Shown here piece after piece: positions 57,346 through 64,000 of a DNA stretch of 64,000 nt. Source of the stretch: Hydra vulgaris (Eukaryota; Cnidaria; Hydrozoa; Anthoathecata; Hydridae). Within the stretch, counting starts at the first letter, position 1, and each line of letters opens with the position of its first letter. The notes below the pieces were generated by a model that ran no database searches, had not been told where the DNA came from, and worked only from the letters and a program-made list of their open reading frames with translations. The stretch lies in the NCBI RefSeq assembly GCF_038396675.1, contig NC_088921.1, positions 45,208,501 through 45,272,500 on the forward strand, in the 5' to 3' direction. A program made the translations under genes and the position numbers.

Positions 57346-57950
57346 ATTATTATTAGTCAGGAATAATTTAATATTTAATATATAAAATTTATGTAAAAAT
57401 TTTTTTTTTTTTAGAAATGCATTAATTCAACTATTATCTAGTTTGTCTGCTTTAGAATGTGGTGTCACACACAGATCGAGAAGCTCCATTTCCTTTCCCT
57501 ACAATAAAATTATAATATACAATTACAATATATACTATAAGTATACTATATTATAGTAGAGGACGTGCATTAAGTGAGTACGCACTAAACCACTAATTTT
57601 GCCACCCCTCCCCATCCTTCTTTTGTACAAAGCAGTTTTTTTTATATATGCCCATTCTGCCTCTGCGTTTGTACACACAAAATCAAGACCGTCTCGAAAA
57701 ATTTCAAAACATTAAAAAATCAAACTTTTTTGTTTTAAGCCCGCTTTCATTTCTTTTAGGTGTTTAATACACGGACATTTATTAATTTTCGTAATTTTTT
57801 CCCTCCTACCAAAAGCTTATTAAGTTTATTATTTTTTATCAACAAAAAAACGACATCTGAAAAACTAAAAAAAAATAACAATATATATTTTTGGTTGCCA
57901 TTTTGTTCATTTATCCTCTATGAAAAAGTCATACACTGAAACCGAACTCT
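57346..57950. other. Spacer without recognised gene
   Basis: It contains GC-richer patches near 57545-57620 (GAGGACGTGCATTAAGTGAG) that may be repeat relics. No coding sequence seen. Confidence 0.35.
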
Positions 57951-58240
57951 ATGAAACTCCGTATTGTTGCTTTTCTTTCTCTTTTCTATAAATACTATAA
58001 TGGGCACAGCTCTAAAGAGCTAGCGTCTTTTGTACTATCTACTAAAATTCATTTTCGTGTTACTTGTCATTCAATTTGGTCTTTACTGTGACTGTTCCTA
58101 AGTGCTCCAAAAATTCTTATTTGTCTAGTTTTTTTTCTCGACCATCAGTTCTTTGGAATTTGCTTCCTTCTTCTTGTTTTCCTTATTCATATAATTTGCA
58201 ATCTTTCAAGTCGTCTGTTATTCGTTATCTTGCTTCATAA
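57951..58240 (+). pseudogene. LINE RT C-terminal tail of another family
   Basis: Two frames give FLSLFYKYYNGHSSKELASF (57975-58035) and, after a frameshift, SYLSSFFSRPSVLWNLLPSS and NLQSFKSSVIRYLAS ending at 58238-58240. The (S/R)LFYRYY.G..S.EL ... SFF.R...LWN.LP ... FK..V pattern is the post-RT tail of a LINE clade distinct from the CR1/L2-like copies here. The rest of the element is absent. Confidence 0.65.
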
Positions 58241-59111
58241 ACTTCATCTTTTTTCTTCCAGTAACTCTCAACTCTAACAGTGGTTGCTTGCAGCCTTGTT
58301 AGAAGAAAAGATGTTAAAAAAAAATTAGGTAGCATGGTATTTGGACATGACATAGTGTTTATATTACCTATTGTATCATTTTTAGCCAATAAACAATAAT
58401 CAGATGAAATAATCATAAGAAAGTATAGTTTTTTTCTATTTTCAAGTATTCGATTGCATTTGGTCAATATTTCTTAAAATTTAGTCAAACTTTGAAATCT
58501 AAGACTTTGTGAAAAAAATAAAAGAAAAAAAAAGACTTAACTATGATAACTATAAACACTTCTGTTTTAATTAAACGTTCAAATCTGAAATTTCTTTTTT
58601 TTGTTCCTAATTCTTATAGTATTCTATAGGACTTAAAAGTTTAAAATAAAACGCAACAGACATTGATATCAGGTTTTTAATTTTTTTTCAATTGTCTATA
58701 AAAAACGATATTTAACAAAAATAAATACGTATTAATAAATACATTAAAAAATATTTTATAAAAATTTCAAAAAGCTTATTACGCAAAGAACCACATAAAA
58801 AATTTTCTTGACGACCGTAAAAAATAAATTGAAATTAACATTAAACATCAATTTCACATAAGTTATCATGTCTATGTTAAAATCAACATTAATCGTCACA
58901 AAAATTGCACATTTTGCTAATAATTTTATAATCGCATACTATTATTAACAAATAATTGTCTGTTAAATTAAAAATTAACTTTCATTATCGGTTGTCCATC
59001 AATCTTTTAATGATGATGGACAACTAATTAACCATTTTAACGACAACTAATTAACCATTTGTAACTAATATCGTTAAAGATAGTGGAAATGATTTTTCAT
59101 TTGTACTAAAT
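58241..59111. other. 3' flank of the archaemetzincin gene
   Basis: It contains a short hairpin (GTTGTCCATCA / TGATGGACAAC, 58988-59021) and a direct repeat of AACGACAACTAATTAACCAT near 59024-59060. No clear polyadenylation signal was picked out on the minus strand. Confidence 0.35.
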
Positions 59112-59413
59112 TTAAAGATCATTCATAAAATGACAGATTTTTTGTAGTAAATTTTTGTCCTTTAAAAAAGGACAGACATCTTCATCTTTATGTTGACAAA
59201 ACTGATGCATGTGATTATTTAGAAATATGAAAATCGAATTATATCTTAAAAGGACGTCAAATTTTAGCGCCAATTGTAACTTGCGAAGACAGATAGGACA
59301 AAGTAATAGTGGTTGTGTGTCAGCGTTTAAAATTGACGTACTAGTGTTCATTGTACAAGAAAAATATTGACAGTGGCTCATCCCCATTGCATGACAAATT
59401 TCATGAGTAATTA
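59112..59413 (-). CDS. Archaemetzincin, last exon with zinc-protease site
   Basis: The exon begins at a CTAG acceptor (59414-59417) and reads VITHEICHAMGMSHCQYFSC, ending at TAA 59114-59112. It contains the HExxHxxGxxH metzincin site with the archaemetzincin extra cysteines: HEICHAMGMSHC, then C-T-M (the Met of the Met-turn), about 16 residues, and CPIC. These match the family pattern for a second, structural zinc. The phase-0 junction continues exactly from the exon at 60776-61273 (..YRRLFR / VITHE). Archaemetzincins are soluble peptidases (M54) whose physiological substrates are poorly known. After the core (RKLQLALKFD) a Cys/His-bearing C-terminus of about 45 residues runs to the stop. AMZ1 versus AMZ2 orthology cannot be decided. 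Confidence 0.85.
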
Positions 59414-60775
59414 CCTAGAAAAAAAATCATCTAAATTATTTTTTCTCATTTTTGTTGGATATAAAAGTTCTAACAAAAACTTTAAGTAAAAATAAAATTT
59501 TTTATTACATTAAACAAAAAAATTTAAAACTCTTTAAAATAAATACGAATCATATATAGCTATATTATAGTTTCACAAAATATAAGAATCATATATAGCT
59601 ATATTATAGTTCCACAAAATATAAGAATCATATCAGTGGCGGATCCAGCATTTTTTGATCTTTGAGATAGCTAACTTCCAGACATGGAGCTAACTCCAAA
59701 CATTTACATGTTTATACTTATGTCAAATAATTACGGTTTACAAAAAATTGCGATGATTGAAGGCTGGGAACAAAAAAGCCCCAAAATTTTTGCTACACCT
59801 GCCCCAAACGTGAGAGCAACAAGTTGATGAAATATTTTTTGTATTATTCTCAACTAGACTTATATTCATCGACAATTTTAAGTTTCATAGTATTATCTCT
59901 CAGCGTTCAAAAATTATGATCATATAAAAATTACAACCCCCTCAAAAAAGTCAATAGAGTATAACAAACTAGAGTATAATAAGCCTAAACTAGAGTATAA
60001 TAAACCTAACTTAAATGAAAAAAATAATTATTATATTAACAATAATAATAATAACAATATGATAAACAAATCATAAATTTTTAAAAAATAACAGTAAAGC
60101 TAATACAAAGTAAAAAATACAAAGTAATATTAAAACAAAATAAAAAGAATTTTACAAAATTAATAAAAGGGAAAACAAAATAATTAAATATAATTATATA
60201 CATACTAATATTTTATAGGGAAATGGCCTACTAATAGGATACACCATTTTTCTAGCATTGTATATATGTTATGTGCAGTGTTACATTTCTTGGATACTGT
60301 GCATTTTTTTGGATACTGTGCATTTCTTAAGCAATATTTAATATGTAACAACCTGCAGCAAACAAAACCAATAAGCTTTTTATTACAAGTCCTTCTACAA
60401 ATATCCACAACTTTTTGTTAATTGTACCATTTTGTTAACATTTTGTTAATTCTACTATTTGTAATGACTCCCTTCTTTCATTGGGCAAACAGGTTTTAAA
60501 TAGTAATCAAGTGTCTGCAACTTTCCTACATTTATCAACATAATATATGTTCTAGAATGTAAAAGTACTTGCTAATACTGTGAAAAAATTCAAGAAAAAA
60601 TTTGAAGTGTTTTTGACGTGTACATTTCAATGGACACTTTTTAAAACATTTAAAAAAAAATTATTATCAAAGAATTATTTGAATCATCTTAATATAAACT
60701 TATTTAAAGTAAATTGATAAAGACAGAAAAAAAAAAGCTTTTATTTTAAATGGTTATTAAAAATAAAACTTATAC
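59414..60775 (-). other. Intron of the archaemetzincin gene, repeat-bearing
   Basis: The donor GTATAAG lies at 60775 downwards and the acceptor TTTTTCTAG at 59422-59414. It contains a tandemly repeated 40-bp unit (ATAAGAATCATATATAGCTA..) at about 59545-59634 and a hAT-type end CAGTGGCGGATCCAGCATTT at about 59634. A direct repeat of TTGGATACTGTGCATTT lies near 60280-60325. A 67-codon frame at 60408-60205 is considered chance. Confidence 0.7.
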
Positions 60776-61273
60776 CCTAAAGAGACGCCTATATATCTTG
60801 CAATTCAAGTAAAAATTATAACCAGGTGGTAGAGCTTCACACAAACACTCTTTTACAGTTTTATTACTATAATTTTGTTTTAATGTTGTACATAAATTTT
60901 CATCAATATTAGACTTTGATAATTCATGATTAACTGGAATACTTTGGCACACAGGTTCATGTTTTGGAGAACGCATTTCTGCCTCACATTTCTCATTTGA
61001 TGTGATAAAAACTAATGACTCTTGAGAATCACTTAATACCACACTTACAGATCGCTCAACTACATAATCATTCCCCCACTTTGCTAAATGCTGAGCCTCC
61101 TTTTCCATAAAGTAAGCATAATGACCAAAACTAACAGCAACTGTAGAATTTTGGAATGATGCTTCTCCTAGAATATGGTTTAGATCTTCGGAAGGATAAA
61201 AATCAAACCAACTCAATCCGCAAATACAAAATGCATCTTTGGGAATAATGGTTTTTAAAAAGAACTGAACATC
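60776..61273 (-). CDS. Archaemetzincin, internal exon
   Basis: A TTTTCTCTAG acceptor precedes 61273. The exon gives VQFFLKTIIPKDAFCICGLS, then WFDFYPSEDLNHILGEASFQ and VAVSFGHYAYF. This corresponds to the conserved archaemetzincin block before the active site (DAFC..G.T..DLYP...WN.V.GQAS......SF.RY). A hydrophilic, Cys-bearing stretch (about 90 residues, ECEAEMRSPKH-like to CLCEALPPGYN) separates it from the splice to the protease exon. This is where known family members also have a variable loop. The exon ends ..IYRRLFR with donor G/GTATAAG at 60776/60775. The exons for the N-terminal third should lie to the right, beyond the repeats at 61.3-62.4 kb. None was found in the window, so the gene is partial here. 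Confidence 0.85.
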
Positions 61274-61334
61274 TAGAGAAAAGAAAATATAGCTTGAGTA
61301 TTAAAATTTATAACATTTTGTAATTATAATATAA

Positions 61335-61359
61335 CTATATATATATATATATATATATA
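61335..61359. repeat. Short (TA)n microsatellite
   Basis: It directly precedes the left copy of the 61-62 kb repeat. Confidence 0.9.
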
Positions 61360-61860
61360 GAACCCTTAGATGTTGTCCGAAAGTTTTTCCCATATTTTGT
61401 TGACAAAAAGTAAAAATTAAAATGCAAGACCGGAATTTTTTTTTTTTAATAATGATAGACTGCCTGCCCCAACCAAACCCTCAGTCGATGTAGCAGCACT
61501 CCCTTGCGGGTCAGGCTATTTGTCAGTCGATGTAGCAGCACTCCCTTGCGAGTCAGGCTATAAGATAGTCGATGTAGCAACACTCCGCGCATGATTTACA
61601 GTAAAAAAAATAAAAATAAAAACATTTTATCAAAAAAAATAAAAATAAAAACATTTTTTATATTGTTAAAAACATTCTGGTCAATTAAATTTGCGTTTTT
61701 GTGGTTTTTTTATATAACAATTAATTTGTAATTAAATTAATGGTTTTGACTTTCGTCCAACACGAAAATGTTGGACGAAAGTCAAAAGTAATTAAAAGTG
61801 ACGTATGTGTTGGCGTAAGAATCACTTTTTTCCTTCCGCTTTTCCCAAAGCCAACAAACT
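61360..61860. mobile_element. Dispersed repeat, copy A
   Basis: It starts GAACCCTTAGATGTTGTCCG and contains CAAACCCTCAGTCGATGTAG with two further AGTCGATGTAGCA(G/A)CACTC blocks. Then come repeated AAAATAAAAATAAAAACATT and GGTCAATTAAATTTGCGTTT, ending with the hairpin at 61744-61787. Copy B (61973-62410) has the same order, and a partial copy lies at 15180-15340. No protein is encoded. The class is unknown. Confidence 0.72.
61744..61787. repeat. 19-bp perfect hairpin at the end of copy A
   Basis: TTTTGACTTTCGTCCAACA and its exact reverse complement around CGAAAA. In copy B (about 62350-62395) the same hairpin has several mismatches. Confidence 0.93.
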
Positions 61861-61867
61861 ATAGATC

Positions 61868-62410
<543 letters not shown>

Positions 62411-62426
62411 CATATTTGCAGGGTTG

Positions 62427-62507
62427 CATGGTTTTAACCAAATGGTTTAAACCATTGGTTTAAACCATGGTTTAAACCAATTAAAAAAATGTTGGTTTAA
62501 ACCAAAT
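62427..62507. repeat. Cluster of GGTTTAAACC palindromes
   Basis: Four or five copies of GGTTTAAACC or one-base variants, spaced 9-25 bases apart, just inside the hAT end. They are probably subterminal transposase-binding repeats. Confidence 0.8.
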
Positions 62508-62857
62508 TAATGTTTTTTTAAAAAGATTTAAACTTACAACAGAAAACTAAAACAGGGTTATGTTAAAAAATATAACTAATCTTCAATATAGATATTTTTT
62601 TAAATCCATGATTTTTGTTTCTGTTTTTTCATAGAATAGAGTCCTCAGTGTTTTTATAGAACAGAGCAGTAATAAATTAGTAATAACACGTATTTATCTG
62701 TTTTCTTCTACAGGGTTTTTCTCCTTTATTAGGTTCATCAAGAAGCATTGCTTCCTGATGAACTTATTTCATCAGGAAGTTTTCTTAACGATATATATAT
62801 TTAAATGTTTAGCAAAACTATAAGTAGTTCTAACATATTTTATTGATACCACAAAAA

Positions 62858-64000
62858 ATGTCTCAAAAAACTGCGCGCAAATGTGATATGATTTGGTTAA
62901 AATATACACGAGTGACTAAAGAAAGGGGTGTGGAGCAGTTAGTAATGCGTGTAGAAAAGAAATGGAAGGTCAAATTCAAAGGATGCATGAACATATAAAA
63001 AAGTGCAAGCGATCACAACCCCATGAAATTATGGAGTCAATGGAAGATCAACAACTTCTTGAAGGTAGTTAAATTACTGCATTGCTATTTTAAAATTTAA
63101 ATTTTCCCTAAATTGTAAACATATATATTTAAATTATCACGTATAGACATATTAACTTAGAATAATTCAATAAACTGCAATTTCATTTTAAAGGTAACTT
63201 ACCCTCAACATCACAACAACAAATGAAAAGGTCTCAGTCCAATTCACCATCAGTTGATAAATATTTGAAAATTGATAAGTTTTTCACACGAACAAGCTTC
63301 AAAGAGAAAGATTTATTTGATCTGCAACTTGGTAGATTTATATACAGTACAAACTCTAGCTTCAGAACAGTTGAACACAAAGAATTTTATATATAAAAAA
63401 TAAAAAATTTATCAATATGCTTTATCCAGGATACACTCTACCTAATAGAACTCAAATTGGAGGAGAAATATTAGATAGGGTTTACGCAGAAGAAATTGAA
63501 AAATGTAATGTATTGAATAGGAAAATTGTAGCCATGTCTTAAGATGGCTAGAGTAATGTACATAATGAACCTATAGCTTGTATCTCTGTAATTACAGATA
63601 AAATTAACATTTTAGTAAAAACAATCAACACTTCTGATCATTCACATACTGGTGAATATCTTATACAATTAGCAAGAGAAGCAATAGATTCTGTAAGATG
63701 TAAATTTGGATGCACAGTAAAAAGCTTTGTGACTGATAATGCAGCTAATATGAAATCAATGAGACAAGTACTGTCATCTGAAAGAGATATCATAACTTAT
63801 GGGTGTGCTGCTCATATGCTGAATCTTTTAGCAAATAATCTTAACATTGAAAATGTGAGCAAATGTTACATAAATAATAGAATATATAAGAAATAATCAT
63901 AAAGCTGGAGCAATTTATAAATTAAATGGAGGAACAAAATTGCCACTTCCTACTGATACTTGCTGGAATTCTGTATGTGATTCACTTGAAAAATATGTCA
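62858..64000 (+). pseudogene. hAT transposase, N-terminal half, broken and cut by window end
   Basis: Exon 1 (62858-63064) starts MSQKTARKCDMIWLKYTRV, a BED-type finger. After a frameshift near 62925 it continues with NACRKEMEGQIQRMHEHIKK and Cys. A GTAGTT donor and TTTTAAAG acceptor bound an intron (63065-63193). Exon 2 has DKYLKIDKFFTR, then MLYPGYTLPNRTQIGGEILD (63416). A VAMS-stop-DG-stop-SNVHNEPIACIS block follows (63530-63570), matching the DUF659-type LDGWSNVHNEP motif but with two stops. FVTDNAANMKSMRQV (63728) and GCAAHMLNLLANN (63803) are RNase-H-fold landmarks of hAT transposases. Further frameshifts occur after 63860. Inactive copy; the dimerisation domain would be outside the window. 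Confidence 0.78.

Larger units (their letters stand above)
62419..64000 (+). mobile_element. Left part of a second hAT transposon (runs off the window)
   Basis: The left end CAGGGTTGCATGG is typical of hAT termini. Subterminal GGTTTAAACC palindromes follow at 62440-62507, then a spacer with a hairpin (CTTCCTGATGAA / TTCATCAGGAAG, about 62751-62780), then the transposase from 62858. The right end and the target duplication (expected to copy CATATTTG) lie beyond 64000. Confidence 0.72.

Noticed and set aside
60205-60408. Cys-rich 67-codon frame within the archaemetzincin intron
   Set aside because: It overlaps a short direct repeat, has no conserved spacing, and lies inside a well-bounded intron.

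Overview
The window is very AT-rich, dense in (TA)n arrays, and packed with decayed transposable elements of types common in animal genomes: CR1/L2-like LINEs, Penelope-like elements, hAT, mariner, pogo-like and other TIR transposons, and a tRNA-derived SINE. Together with three animal-type genes (a synaptotagmin-like protein, an intronless class A GPCR and an archaemetzincin) this points to a cnidarian genome. A brown Hydra is the best guess, but species identity is inference. No bacterial or organellar features were seen.

Host-gene candidates. (1) 4251-5765 (+): an intact single-exon synaptotagmin-like protein with two C2 domains; C2A keeps part of its Ca2+ site and C2B has lost it. (2) 16893-18062 (+): an intact single-exon class A GPCR with Asp3.32 and Tyr7.43 as in amine receptors, but without the usual TM3-ECL2 disulfide cysteines. 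(3) 61273-59112 (-): two exons of an archaemetzincin metalloprotease, with the HExxHxxGxxH site in the last exon. Its 5' exons are not visible.

Layout. 1-1.6 kb: LINE reverse transcriptase (-). 2.1-3.8 kb: a GACGTC-rich tract and a 47-bp satellite. 4.2-5.8 kb: synaptotagmin-like gene. 6.7-13 kb: MITE, zinc-binding remnant, decayed hammerhead-like motif, a 905-bp TA-flanked element and a broken DDE-type transposase. 16.9-18.1 kb: GPCR. 18.8-19.9 kb: large foldback element. 21-24.5 kb: transposase remnants and a SINE. 25.2-31.9 kb: a three-level transposon nest (hAT containing a Sola-like element containing a TA-element). 33-40.7 kb: LINE tail, Gypsy integrase scrap, inverted Penelope-like copies bracketed by TA arrays, and a hAT-like remnant. 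41.4-44.9 kb: TIR transposon with 4-bp target duplication. 45.4-46.9 kb: pogo-like transposase with a PHD-like tail. 49-54.5 kb: two LINE copies forming a roughly 5.4-kb inverted repeat around a TA array. 54.6-57.3 kb: a second nest (LINE > TIR element > mariner). 58-61.3 kb: LINE tail and archaemetzincin. 61.4-64 kb: tandem repeats and the left end of another hAT element running off the window.

The three host genes show no functional linkage; they look like separate genes isolated by transposon insertions. No new defence or biosynthetic system was found. The most interesting signals are structural: dated insertion nests, ribozyme-like motifs in Penelope-like tails, and many near-perfect short-loop inverted repeats.
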